A DNA stretch of 9,156 nt from Nitrospinota bacterium (GTDB lineage: Bacteria; Tectomicrobia; Entotheonellia; J063): assembly GCA_003696125.1 (NCBI GenBank), contig RFHZ01000027.1:1-9156 (forward strand). Direction: 5' to 3'. Each line of letters starts with the position of its first letter. Positions within the stretch are counted from its first letter, which is position 1. The notes below the pieces were generated by a model that saw nothing but the letters and a program-made list of their open reading frames with translations, did no database searches and was not told the DNA's origin. The position numbers and the translations under genes are program-made. This document shows positions 1 through 7,076 of the stretch, in pieces.

Positions 1-186
1 CACCTCTATCAATCCATTCTCGAAGCTGTAGAGCGCCCCCTGTTTCAGGCCGTGCTCTCTGCCACTGGCGGAAACCAGATCCGGGCGGCAGCGATGCTCG
101 GGATCAACCGGAACACGTTACGCAAGAAACTGCGCCTGCTCGGTATGAAGAGCGAGGGGACAAAGGAGGAACCGACCCCACCCTGA
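1..186 (+). CDS. Fis-type HTH DNA-binding C-terminus (partial; NtrC-like regulator or Fis)
   Basis: The open frame enters from the left edge and ends at TGA 184-186, giving the last 61 residues of a DNA-binding protein. Residues 23-49 form a Fis-family helix-turn-helix: [20 protein letters not shown] and LGM are all present. The family binds DNA as a dimer. It occurs either as the small nucleoid protein Fis or as the C-terminal output domain of sigma-54-dependent NtrC-type response regulators. The preceding helix ([17 protein letters not shown]) is the usual dimerisation segment. After the HTH there is a short polar tail of about 12 residues rich in Lys, Glu and Pro. Because the upstream part is missing, an AAA/receiver architecture cannot be confirmed, and neither can a free-standing Fis-like protein. 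It lies 66 bp upstream of glmU in the same direction and could be co-transcribed with it. Confidence 0.85.
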   Translation, partial: HLYQSILEAVERPLFQAVLSATGGNQIRAAAMLGINRNTLRKKLRLLGMKSEGTKEEPTPP

Positions 187-187
187 C

Positions 188-201
188 CCCTCCTCAGAGG
201 G
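188..201 (+). other. Small GC-rich hairpin after the regulator stop codon
   Basis: CCCTC (188-192) and GAGGG (197-201) can pair around a CTCA loop, starting one base after the stop codon at 184-186. No T-run follows, so this is not a standard intrinsic terminator. It could be a weak mRNA 3' structure or chance. Confidence 0.25.
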
Positions 202-252
202 CATCGAGAGAGAACGGGCCATAAAGTTGTCGTTTAGAGAAGGAGCCAAAGT

Positions 253-1629
253 ATGGTACAGACCGGGGTGATTATCCTGGCCGCAGGCCAGGGAAAGCGC
301 ATGAAGTCACGTCTCAATAAAGTCTTGCATCCCCTGTGCGGAGAGCCGATCCTCTCCTACCCGTTGCGCCTGGCCCGCTCGCTGGCCGCAGAACGGGTAG
401 CCGTCGTGGTGGGACATCAGGCCGAGGAGGTCAAAAAGCGATTTCCCGAAGAGGGGTTCTGCTTCGTCCATCAATCCGCCCCTCGTGGAACCGGAGATGC
501 GGTCAGGTGCTCGGCCCCCCTCTTTGCCGATTTTCGCGGGACGGTCCTGGTCCTGTTCGGCGATACCCCGCTGCTCCGGCCAGAGACGGTGGTAGAGCTC
601 CTGCAGACCCACCGCCATACCGGGGCTGCCGTCACCCTGCTTACCGCCCTCCTCCCTGACCCCCGTGGGTACGGTCGCATCGTGCGTGATGAAAAGGGCG
701 AGGTGCTGCGCATCGTGGAAGAGGCGGATGCCTCACCGGCAGAGCGAAAGATCCAGGAGATTAACAGCGGGATCTCCTGCTTTGACAGCACCTTCCTCTT
801 TCCTGCCCTGGACAGGCTCTCTCCCCAAAACCAGCAGGGCGAGTACTATCTGACCGATCTGGTGGGGATGGCCCGGGAGGAAGGACGGATGGTCGCTGCC
901 CGGCAGGCAGCGGACTGGCAGGAGGTGATGGGGATCGATGACCGGCGTAAACTGGCGCAGGCCGAACACCTCCTGCGCCTGCAGATCGCCGAGCAACACA
1001 TGCTGAACGGTGTAACCATTCTCGATCCGGCCCACACCTATATCGATCGTGCGGTGGAGATCGGGAGGGATACGGTCATCTACCCGAACTGTTACCTGCA
1101 AGGGGAGACCCGCATCGGGGACGGCTGTACCATTCTCCCCAACACCTTCATCACCAGCAGCACCCTGGAGGATGAGGTGGTGATCAAAGGGTACTCGGTC
1201 ATCACCGAGAGCTACATCGGTGCCCACTCGACCATCGGGCCCTTTGCCCACCTGCGGCCGGGAAGCATGCTGGCCGAGCGGGTGAAGATCGGTAACTTCG
1301 TCGAGGTGAAGAAATCGGTGATCGGTGAAGGATCAAAGGCCTCCCATCTCAGCTATATCGGGGATACGCTTATGGGGAAGGGGGTGAACATCGGTGCCGG
1401 CATGATCACCTGTAACTATGACGGCAAGCAGAAGGCACAGACCATCATCGAAGATGAGGTGTTTGTGGGGAGCGATAGCCAGTTCATCGCTCCCATCCGC
1501 ATCGGGAGAGGGTCGTACATCGCGACCGGGACCACGGTGCGGAAGGACGTGCCTCCAGAATCGCTGGTCTTTAACCGGAAAGAGGAGATCCATCGGGAAG
1601 GGTGGGCCAGGGAGCGGAAAAAGTCATGA
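253..1629 (+). CDS. glmU: Bifunctional UDP-N-acetylglucosamine pyrophosphorylase / glucosamine-1-phosphate N-acetyltransferase GlmU
   Basis: This cytoplasmic enzyme acetylates glucosamine-1-P with acetyl-CoA and then couples GlcNAc-1-P to UTP, giving UDP-GlcNAc for peptidoglycan and LPS. The 458-aa length is normal for the family. The N-terminal Rossmann-like uridyltransferase domain (about 1-230) has the LAAGQGKRM nucleotide loop (9-17), K23, QSAPRGTGDAV (74-84) and GDTP with metal ligand D104. The C-terminal left-handed beta-helix (about 252-450) has hexapeptide repeats, R335, K353, the catalytic H365 in SKASHLSYIGD, and NYD 388-390. The start is set by AGGAG at 241-245, seven bases before ATG. 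One oddity: the usual metal-binding Asn (E. coli N227, in a VNN motif) appears as D229 in GIDDR. The stop overlaps the helicase start by ATGA, which suggests translational coupling. The identification is firm. Confidence 0.97.
   Translation: MVQTGVIILAAGQGKRMKSRLNKVLHPLCGEPILSYPLRLARSLAAERVAVVVGHQAEEVKKRFPEEGFCFVHQSAPRGTGDAVRCSAPLFADFRGTVLVLFGDTPLLRPETVVELLQTHRHTGAAVTLLTALLPDPRGYGRIVRDEKGEVLRIVEEADASPAERKIQEINSGISCFDSTFLFPALDRLSPQNQQGEYYLTDLVGMAREEGRMVAARQAADWQEVMGIDDRRKLAQAEHLLRLQIAEQHMLNGVTILDPAHTYIDRAVEIGRDTVIYPNCYLQGETRIGDGCTILPNTFITSSTLEDEVVIKGYSVITESYIGAHSTIGPFAHLRPGSMLAERVKIGNFVEVKKSVIGEGSKASHLSYIGDTLMGKGVNIGAGMITCNYDGKQKAQTIIEDEVFVGSDSQFIAPIRIGRGSYIATGTTVRKDVPPESLVFNRKEEIHREGWARERKKS
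1626..1629 (+). promoter_or_regulatory. ATGA stop/start overlap coupling glmU and pcrA
   Basis: The pcrA ATG (1626-1628) and the glmU TGA (1627-1629) share bases in a four-base ATGA. This arrangement commonly gives termination-reinitiation coupling, and it decides the pcrA start over the upstream GTG at 1602. The purine-rich AGGGAGCGG at 1609-1617, inside the end of glmU, would serve as the ribosome binding site. Confidence 0.75.
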
Positions 1630-3785
1630 ACCTGACCGGGCGGTTGAATCCGCGACAGCGAGAAGCGGTAGAATGGACAGAAGGTCCCCTCCTGATCCTG
1701 GCCGGTGCCGGTTCCGGGAAGACCCGCGTGATCACGCACCGGATCGCTTACCTGATCAAAGAAAAGGGGGTTTTGCCCTGGCGTATCCTGGCCTTGACCT
1801 TTACCAACAAAGCCGCAGCCGAGATGAAGAGACGGGTGGAGGCACTGCTGGGGGGACGGCTCTCCTCCGATATCTGGATCAGCACCTTCCATGCCGCCTG
1901 TGCCCGTATCCTGCGCCAGGAGATCGCGCGGCTCGGCTATTCCTCTCACTTCCTCATCTATGACAGTGCCGATCAGCTCGACCTGATCCGGGAATGTCTG
2001 CGCGAGCTGAACATCAACCGTGACCTCTACCCGGCACGGAGAATCGCGGCCCGCATCAGCCGCCTGAAAAACCAGCTCCTCACCCCCGAGGCATATGCCG
2101 CCAGCGGTCCCTTTTTCGGCCTGGAAGAGCAGGTGCGGCGTGTCTATGCCCTTTACCAGCAGAAGCTCAAGGAGAGAGACGCCCTCGATTTTGATGATCT
2201 GCTCATGCTGACCGTCCGGCTCTGGGAGACCTATCCCGAGGTCTTGCACGCCTACCAGAACCGGTTCCGTTACATCCTGGTAGACGAGTACCAGGACACC
2301 AACCGGGTCCAGTACCATCTCCTGGCCCTGTTGACGCAAACGCATCGCAATATCTGTGTGGTGGGGGACGATGATCAGGGGATCTACGGGTGGCGGGGAG
2401 CCACCATCGAAAACATCCTCTCCTTTGAAGAGCAGTTCCCCGGCTGTAAGGTGATTCGCCTGGAGGAGAACTACCGGTCCACCAGGACGATCCTGGAAGC
2501 GGCCAACCAGGTGATCCGTCACAACCGGCATCGCAAGAGGAAAACCTTGTGGACCCAACGGCCAGCAGGAAAACCCCTGCATCTCTTTATCGGGGAGACC
2601 GAAATCGACGAGGCCGACTTCGTCTGTGCCACCATCAAAGACCTCTGTCACTCCGGTCCCTATCACTTTTCCGATATGGCCATCCTCTACCGGACCAATG
2701 CCCAATCGCGGGTGTTCGAAGATGCGCTTCGCCGTGAACGCATCCCTTACCAGATCGTGGGTGGACTCCGCTTTTACGACCGCAAAGAGGTCAAGGATAT
2801 CCTCGCCTACCTGCGGCTCATCGTCAACCCGCAGGATACGGTGAGCCTGCAGCGGATCATCAACCTGCCTCCCCGTGGCATCGGCAGGGTAACCCTGGAA
2901 CGGCTCTTTGCCGCTGCTGGAACCCGGCAGCTTTCCCCCTTTGATGTCATCCCGCATCTGGATGCCCAGTCCGGCATCCCGGCCGGGACACGCAGGAAAC
3001 TGGAGGGCTTTTACCACTTCATCCAGGAGTGCCGCACCCGGATGGCGACCCTGCCCCCGGCCCGTCTGGTAGAAGAGGTGCTGGAGCGAAGCGGGTACCT
3101 GGCCATGCTGGAGAAGGGAGAGGCCACCGAAGCGGAAGCCCGGATCGAGAACATCAAGGAGCTCATCTCCGCGGCGGATGTCTTCACCTTGCAGAATCCA
3201 GAGGCCTCACTGACCGATTTTCTCGATCAGACCGCCCTCATCTCTGATCAGGATCTGCTCGAGGAAGGGAAGGGAGGGGTGGTACTGATGACGCTGCACA
3301 CGGCCAAGGGACTGGAGTTTCCGGTCGTCTTCATGGTAGGGATGGAAGAGGGACTCTTCCCCCATGCGCGCTCCCTCCACAGCGAGGCCGAACGGGAAGA
3401 GGAACGCCGGCTCTGCTATGTCGGGATCACCCGGGCCAAAGAGGAACTCTACTTTACCGCTGCCGAGTATCGCCGTATCTATGGGACCGGACAGCACAAT
3501 CCCCTCTCCCCCTTTCTGGAGGATATCGACCCTTCCCTTGTCCAGCTCATCCCTGCCCCTTCTCCCTCTCCACCACCACTACGACCGGTCCTGGTCCCGT
3601 CACCCCAAGAGCCGGAAGAGCGCTTCGTTCCCGGCGCCCTGGTCCGGCACCAGGAGTGGGGAGTCGGGGTGATCCGCGCGCGGGAAGGGAGGGGAGAGGA
3701 GACCAAACTCACCATTGTTTTCCGGAGTGTAGGAAAGAAGAGAGTTATGGTAAAATATGCTCCACTGGAGTTGCTCGAATCCTGA
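1626..3785 (+). CDS. pcrA: ATP-dependent 3'-5' DNA helicase, PcrA/UvrD family (superfamily 1A)
   Basis: This 719-aa protein is a full-length SF1A helicase that unwinds DNA in repair and plasmid/replication processes. The motifs are in order: Q-motif LNPRQREAV (7-15), Walker A AGAGSGKT (26-33), motif Ia TFTNKAAAEM, motif II VDEYQDTN (219-226), motif III GDDDQ-YGWRGA (247-259), motif IV ENYRST (281-286), motif V LHTAKGLEF (557-565) and motif VI YVGITRAK (598-605). A Pro/Ser-rich linker (about 643-665) leads to a C-terminal domain (about 666-719) with VRHQEWGVGVI and a KYAPLELL end. That matches the Tudor-like PcrA/UvrD tail, which in studied homologues contacts RNA polymerase. I chose the ATG at 1626: it overlaps the glmU stop as ATGA and has AGGGAGCGG at 1609-1617. 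A GTG at 1602 is in frame but would add only eight poorly conserved residues. PcrA and UvrD cannot be separated with certainty by motifs alone; the tail and length favour pcrA naming. Confidence 0.94.
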   Translation: MNLTGRLNPRQREAVEWTEGPLLILAGAGSGKTRVITHRIAYLIKEKGVLPWRILALTFTNKAAAEMKRRVEALLGGRLSSDIWISTFHAACARILRQEIARLGYSSHFLIYDSADQLDLIRECLRELNINRDLYPARRIAARISRLKNQLLTPEAYAASGPFFGLEEQVRRVYALYQQKLKERDALDFDDLLMLTVRLWETYPEVLHAYQNRFRYILVDEYQDTNRVQYHLLALLTQTHRNICVVGDDDQGIYGWRGATIENILSFEEQFPGCKVIRLEENYRSTRTILEAANQVIRHNRHRKRKTLWTQRPAGKPLHLFIGETEIDEADFVCATIKDLCHSGPYHFSDMAILYRTNAQSRVFEDALRRERIPYQIVGGLRFYDRKEVKDILAYLRLIVNPQDTVSLQRIINLPPRGIGRVTLERLFAAAGTRQLSPFDVIPHLDAQSGIPAGTRRKLEGFYHFIQECRTRMATLPPARLVEEVLERSGYLAMLEKGEATEAEARIENIKELISAADVFTLQNPEASLTDFLDQTALISDQDLLEEGKGGVVLMTLHTAKGLEFPVVFMVGMEEGLFPHARSLHSEAEREEERRLCYVGITRAKEELYFTAAEYRRIYGTGQHNPLSPFLEDIDPSLVQLIPAPSPSPPPLRPVLVPSPQEPEERFVPGALVRHQEWGVGVIRAREGRGEETKLTIVFRSVGKKRVMVKYAPLELLES

Positions 3786-3797
3786 TGTGAAGAAGAG

Positions 3798-3807
3798 AGG
3801 GGAGGAG
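3798..3807 (+). promoter_or_regulatory. Shine-Dalgarno site of gatC
   Basis: The purine run AGGGGAGGAG ends three bases before ATG 3811. It fixes that ATG as the gatC start rather than the in-frame upstream ATG at 3757, which lies inside pcrA and lacks such a site. The preceding GAAGAGAGG (3792-3800) recurs before gatA. Confidence 0.8.
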
Positions 3808-3810
3808 ATC

Positions 3811-4101
3811 ATGATCGACAGAGAGGCAGTAGAGCATGTGGCCACCTTGGCTCGTCTGGCCTTGAGCGAAGAGGAGATGGAGAAGTTTACCCATCAGTTG
3901 AGCGATATTCTCACCTATGTCAACAAGCTCAACGAGCTGGATACGAGCAATGTCGAACCGACCTCACATGTCTTGACCATCCAGAACGTCTTTCGGGAGG
4001 ACCAGGTCCGTCCCTCCATTCCCATTACAGAGGCATTGGCCAATGCGCCGGAAGCGGCGCACCGCTATTTCAAGGTTCCCAAGATCATCGAAGAAGCCTG
4101 A
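3811..4101 (+). CDS. gatC: Aspartyl/glutamyl-tRNA amidotransferase subunit C
   Basis: GatC is the small non-catalytic subunit that wraps around GatA and holds it to GatB in the GatCAB complex, which amidates misacylated Glu-tRNA(Gln) and/or Asp-tRNA(Asn). At 96 aa it has the usual length. It shows the family pattern throughout: an N-terminal helical part with [13 protein letters not shown] (10-22), a second helix with [16 protein letters not shown], then [15 protein letters not shown], and the C-terminal NAPEA and YFKVPKIIE segment. The extended C-terminal strand region is the part that contacts the partner subunits in known structures. It begins 25 bp after pcrA, and its stop is 16 bp before the gatA start, so it belongs to the same tight cluster. 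No unusual residues were noticed. Confidence 0.96.
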   Translation: MIDREAVEHVATLARLALSEEEMEKFTHQLSDILTYVNKLNELDTSNVEPTSHVLTIQNVFREDQVRPSIPITEALANAPEAAHRYFKVPKIIEEA

Positions 4102-4108
4102 GGAAGAG

Positions 4109-4114
4109 AGGAGG
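4109..4114 (+). promoter_or_regulatory. Shine-Dalgarno site of gatA
   Basis: A perfect AGGAGG lies three bases before ATG 4118, in the short gatC-gatA gap. It supports 4118 over the longer frame from 4043, whose extra N-terminal residues are just gatC read in another frame. The spacing is on the short side of normal. Confidence 0.8.
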
Positions 4115-4117
4115 ACT

Positions 4118-5575
4118 ATGGAGCTGTGGCGATTGACCATCCACGAAGCCCGCGATTTGTTACGTAAAGGGGAGATTACCTCCGAAGCCCTGACCACCGC
4201 CTTCTTAGAGCGGATCGATGCCGTCGAGGAGATCACGCACGCCTATCTCACCGTCTGCCGGGAGGAGGTACTGGCAGAAGCGCAGGAGGCGGATCGACGG
4301 ATACAGCGAGGGGAGGAGGCTCCGCTGCTCGGGATTCCCCTGGCCATCAAGGATGTCATCTGTACCAAAGGGGTCCGTACCACCTGCGGTTCCCGCATCC
4401 TGGGCAATTTCATCCCCCCTTATGACGCCACGGTGATGCAACGGCTCAAGGCTGCCGGGGCTTTGCTCCTGGGCAAGACCAACATGGATGAGTTTGCCAT
4501 GGGGTCGTCCACCGAGAACTCTGCCTATGGGGTGACCCGCAATCCCTGGAATCCGGAGACCATTCCCGGTGGATCGAGTGGAGGATCGGCCGCCGCGGTG
4601 GCGGCAGATGAGTGTACCGCGGCCCTGGGCACGGATACGGGGGGATCGATCCGGCAGCCGGCCGCCTGTTGCGGTATCGTCGGTCTCAAACCGACCTATG
4701 GACGGGTCTCGCGGTACGGGCTGGTGGCCTTTGCCTCTTCTCTCGATCAAATCGGGCCGATGACCAAAGATGTCGAGGATGCCGCCCTGCTGCTGCAGGT
4801 CATTGCCGGCCGGGATCCCCGCGATTCCACCTCGGTCGATCTGCCGGTACCCGACTTTACCCGGGCCCTGGGGCAGGGGGTGGAGGGGATCCGGATCGGC
4901 ATCCCCAAGGAGTACTTTGTCTCTGGTATCGACCCAGAGGTGGAGGAGGCGGTCTGGAGAGGGATCAAACTCCTGGCCGATTTAGGGGCGAGTTATGAAG
5001 AGATCTCCCTCCCCCATACCGAGTACGCCGTGGCTACCTACTACATCCTGGCCACGGCCGAAGCCAGTTCCAACCTGGCCCGCTACGATGGGGTGAAATA
5101 CGGGTACCGTACCCCCCAGGCTACCAATCTCCTCGATATGTACCGCAAGACACGGGCCGAAGGGTTTGGAGCAGAGGTGAAACGGCGGATCATGCTCGGG
5201 ACTTATGCCCTCAGCTCCGGGTACTACGAGGCCTACTACCGCAAAGGACAGCAGGTCAGAACACTGATCAAAGAGGATTTTGATCAGGCCTTTACCCGGT
5301 ACGACGTGATCATCACCCCTACCGCTCCCACCCCCGCCTTCCGGCTGGGGGAGAAGGTGGATGATCCGCTGCAGATGTACCTCTCAGACATCTTTACCAT
5401 TCCGGTCAACCTGGCCGGTATCCCGGGGATCTCCATCCCCTGTGGTTTTTCCCGGAGTGGGCTCCCGATCGGGTTCCAGATCATCGGTAAACCGTTTGCG
5501 GAAGAGATGATCCTCCGTGTGGCTCACGCCTTTGAGCAGCATACCGACTATCACAGGAAGCGACCGCCGCTCTAG
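4118..5575 (+). CDS. gatA: Aspartyl/glutamyl-tRNA amidotransferase subunit A (amidase)
   Basis: GatA is the glutaminase/amidase subunit. It releases ammonia from glutamine (or asparagine) and channels it to GatB for transamidation of Glu-tRNA(Gln) or Asp-tRNA(Asn). The 485-aa length matches bacterial GatA. The amidase-signature Ser-cisSer-Lys triad is complete: K78 in LAIKD, S153 in PGGSSGGS and S177 in [10 protein letters not shown]. Other family landmarks are [17 protein letters not shown] (119-135), [20 protein letters not shown] and, near the end, [12 protein letters not shown] and LPIGFQIIG. The stop codon TAG (5573-5575) forms the first base pairs of the hairpin that separates it from gatB. 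The identification is secure. Whether the physiological product is Gln-tRNA, Asn-tRNA or both depends on which aminoacyl-tRNA synthetases the genome carries, and none is in this window. Confidence 0.98.
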   Translation: MELWRLTIHEARDLLRKGEITSEALTTAFLERIDAVEEITHAYLTVCREEVLAEAQEADRRIQRGEEAPLLGIPLAIKDVICTKGVRTTCGSRILGNFIPPYDATVMQRLKAAGALLLGKTNMDEFAMGSSTENSAYGVTRNPWNPETIPGGSSGGSAAAVAADECTAALGTDTGGSIRQPAACCGIVGLKPTYGRVSRYGLVAFASSLDQIGPMTKDVEDAALLLQVIAGRDPRDSTSVDLPVPDFTRALGQGVEGIRIGIPKEYFVSGIDPEVEEAVWRGIKLLADLGASYEEISLPHTEYAVATYYILATAEASSNLARYDGVKYGYRTPQATNLLDMYRKTRAEGFGAEVKRRIMLGTYALSSGYYEAYYRKGQQVRTLIKEDFDQAFTRYDVIITPTAPTPAFRLGEKVDDPLQMYLSDIFTIPVNLAGIPGISIPCGFSRSGLPIGFQIIGKPFAEEMILRVAHAFEQHTDYHRKRPPL

Positions 5576-5606
5576 CTTTCTCTGGGTGAGCAGAGCCAGA
5601 GAGAGC
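5575..5606 (+). other. Intercistronic stem-loop between gatA and gatB
   Basis: Bases 5575-5585 (GCTTTCTCTGG) pair with 5596-5606 (CCAGAGAGAGC). The stem has eleven pairs, ten Watson-Crick and one G-U (5578-5603), around a 10-base loop. It starts on the last base of the gatA stop codon and ends seven bases before the gatB ribosome binding site at 5614. No T-run follows, so it is not a typical terminator. The loop contains CAGAG (5591-5595), which could pair with CTCTG (5580-5584) as an alternative, smaller fold. An RNA-stability or translational role is inference. Confidence 0.6.
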
Positions 5607-5613
5607 AGCAATG

Positions 5614-5621
5614 AGGAGGAG
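5614..5621 (+). promoter_or_regulatory. Shine-Dalgarno site of gatB
   Basis: AGGAGGAG lies seven bases before ATG 5629. It decides that start over the in-frame ATG at 5611, which would place this ribosome binding site inside the coding region and add an unconserved RRRSR stretch. Confidence 0.85.
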
Positions 5622-5628
5622 AAGCAGG

Positions 5629-7071
5629 ATGGAGTATGAAATCATCATCGGGCTGGAAGTGCATGCCCAGCTTTTGACCAAATCTAAGATCTTCTGTGGC
5701 TGTAGCACCGCCTTTGGCGCTGCCCCCAATGAGAACACCTGCCCGGTCTGCCTGGGGATGCCGGGGGTGTTGCCGGTGCTGAACCGGGAGGCGGTCGAGT
5801 TTGCCCTGAAGATGGCGGTGGCAACGCACTGCCAGATCGCTCCCTTCAGCAAGTTTGCCCGCAAGAACTACTTCTATCCCGATCTGCCCAAGGGGTACCA
5901 GATCTCCCAGTACGAACTCCCCCTGGCCCGGGGAGGGTATGTAGAGATCTTCACCCCTGCCGGCCTGAAGAAGATCGGGATCACCCGTATCCATCTGGAA
6001 GAGGATGCGGGTAAGCTCATCCATGGAGAGAACCTGGATGATCCACACAGCAGTTACGTGGATATGAACCGGTGTGGTGTGCCGCTGATCGAGATCGTGA
6101 GTGAGCCGGATATCCGCTCACCAGAGGAGGCACGAGAGTTCCTGCAGGAGTTGAAGGCGATCCTGGAGTACCTGGAGATCTGCGATGGGAACATGGAGGA
6201 GGGGAGCCTGCGCTGTGATGCCAACATCTCTATTCGTCCACGGGGAGCCAGGGAGTTTGGGACCAAGACCGAGGTCAAGAATCTCAACTCCTTCCGGCAC
6301 CTGCAACGCGCGCTCGCCTACGAAGCAGAGCGCCAGGCCATGGTCCTGGAAGAGGGGGGGACGGTGGTGCAGGAGACACGGCTGTGGGATGCCAGCCGGG
6401 GGATTACCCTCTCCATGCGGACCAAAGAGGAGGCACACGACTATCGCTACTTCCCGGAACCGGATCTGGTCCCCCTGGTGGTCGATGAGGCCTGGATTGC
6501 CCGCATCCGTGCTTCCCTCCCCGAACTCCCCGGTGCCCGACGCCAGCGCTTCGTGACCGAGTACGGGCTGCCCGATTACGATGCCGGGGTCCTGACCTCC
6601 TCCAAGGCGCTGGCAAACTACTATGAGGAGTGTGTGGCCCTCTTTCCTCATCCCAAGACGGTGAGCAACTGGATCATGGGCGAGCTGTTGCGGGAGTTGA
6701 AACGGGAGGATGCCCCCCCTATCGAGCAGTCTCCGGTTCCACCGGCCCATCTGGCTGAGCTGTTGCAGATGATCGAGAAGAAGGTGATCAGCGGGAAGAT
6801 TGCCAAGACAGTCTTTGAAGAGATGTACGCCACCGGTAAGCGGGCAGAGGTCATCGTCAGGGAGAAGGGGTTGGTCCAGATCGCCGATGCGGACCAGCTC
6901 AGCCAGGTCATCGATGAGGTGCTGGCCAGGCATCCGGAAGAGGTGGCCGCTTACAGGCAGGGAAAGGAGAAGCTCCTCGGGTACTTCGTGGGACAGGTGA
7001 TGAAGGCCACGCAGGGGAAGGCCAATCCCCAGCTTGTCAACAAGCTGCTAAAGGAGAAGCTCTCTTCCTGA
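5629..7071 (+). CDS. gatB: Aspartyl/glutamyl-tRNA amidotransferase subunit B
   Basis: GatB binds the misacylated tRNA, activates the side-chain carboxylate with ATP and transfers ammonia delivered from GatA. The protein is 480 aa, as usual. The N-terminal catalytic cradle has [10 protein letters not shown] (6-15, with H12), a zinc site of four cysteines (C23, C25, C38, C41 as CGC and CPVC), [16 protein letters not shown] (79-94), the acidic HLEEDAGK segment (122-129), [27 protein letters not shown] (191-199), [11 protein letters not shown] (212-222) and [10 protein letters not shown] (271-280). From about 315 a helical linker ([12 protein letters not shown]) leads to the YqeY-like tail domain that recognises tRNA, ending in [12 protein letters not shown] (463-474). 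It is the last gene of the plus-strand run. Its stop codon directly abuts the stop of the convergent minus-strand ATPase gene. Confidence 0.98.
   Translation: MEYEIIIGLEVHAQLLTKSKIFCGCSTAFGAAPNENTCPVCLGMPGVLPVLNREAVEFALKMAVATHCQIAPFSKFARKNYFYPDLPKGYQISQYELPLARGGYVEIFTPAGLKKIGITRIHLEEDAGKLIHGENLDDPHSSYVDMNRCGVPLIEIVSEPDIRSPEEAREFLQELKAILEYLEICDGNMEEGSLRCDANISIRPRGAREFGTKTEVKNLNSFRHLQRALAYEAERQAMVLEEGGTVVQETRLWDASRGITLSMRTKEEAHDYRYFPEPDLVPLVVDEAWIARIRASLPELPGARRQRFVTEYGLPDYDAGVLTSSKALANYYEECVALFPHPKTVSNWIMGELLRELKREDAPPIEQSPVPPAHLAELLQMIEKKVISGKIAKTVFEEMYATGKRAEVIVREKGLVQIADADQLSQVIDEVLARHPEEVAAYRQGKEKLLGYFVGQVMKATQGKANPQLVNKLLKEKLSS
7030..7047. other. Short hairpin near the convergent gene ends
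   Basis: CAGCTTG (7030-7036) and CAAGCTG (7041-7047) pair as seven base pairs around TCAA, inside the last codons of gatB. On either strand no T-run follows, so intrinsic termination is not supported. It is the best stem near the gatB/ATPase junction and could contribute weakly to stopping transcription or protecting a 3' end. Confidence 0.3.
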
Positions 7072-7076
7072 TCAGG
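7067..7076. other. Palindrome CCTGATCAGG holding both convergent stop codons
   Basis: This is a perfect 10-bp palindrome. Its core TGATCA supplies TGA for gatB on the plus strand (7069-7071) and TGA for the ATPase gene on the minus strand (7074-7072). There is no intergenic base between the two coding regions. Confidence 0.9.

Noticed and set aside
187-252. Promoter for glmU in the 66-bp gap
   Set aside because: I could not find a convincing -35/-10 pair or a sigma-54 -24/-12 pair with correct spacing. Transcription from upstream is equally possible.
1602-1625. GTG 1602 as the pcrA start
   Set aside because: It would add eight residues before the usual helicase N-terminus and overlap glmU by 28 bp. 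ATG 1626 has ATGA coupling and a suitable ribosome binding site.
1416-3017. Long minus-strand open frame of 533 codons opposite glmU and pcrA
   Set aside because: It lies wholly antisense to two clear genes with full motif sets. Its product shows no recognisable family pattern, and long antisense frames are expected from the codon bias of GC-rich genes.
4043-4117. N-terminal extension of gatA from 4043
   Set aside because: The extra residues are the gatC 3' end read in another frame, and AGGAGG sits before ATG 4118, which gives the standard 485-aa length.
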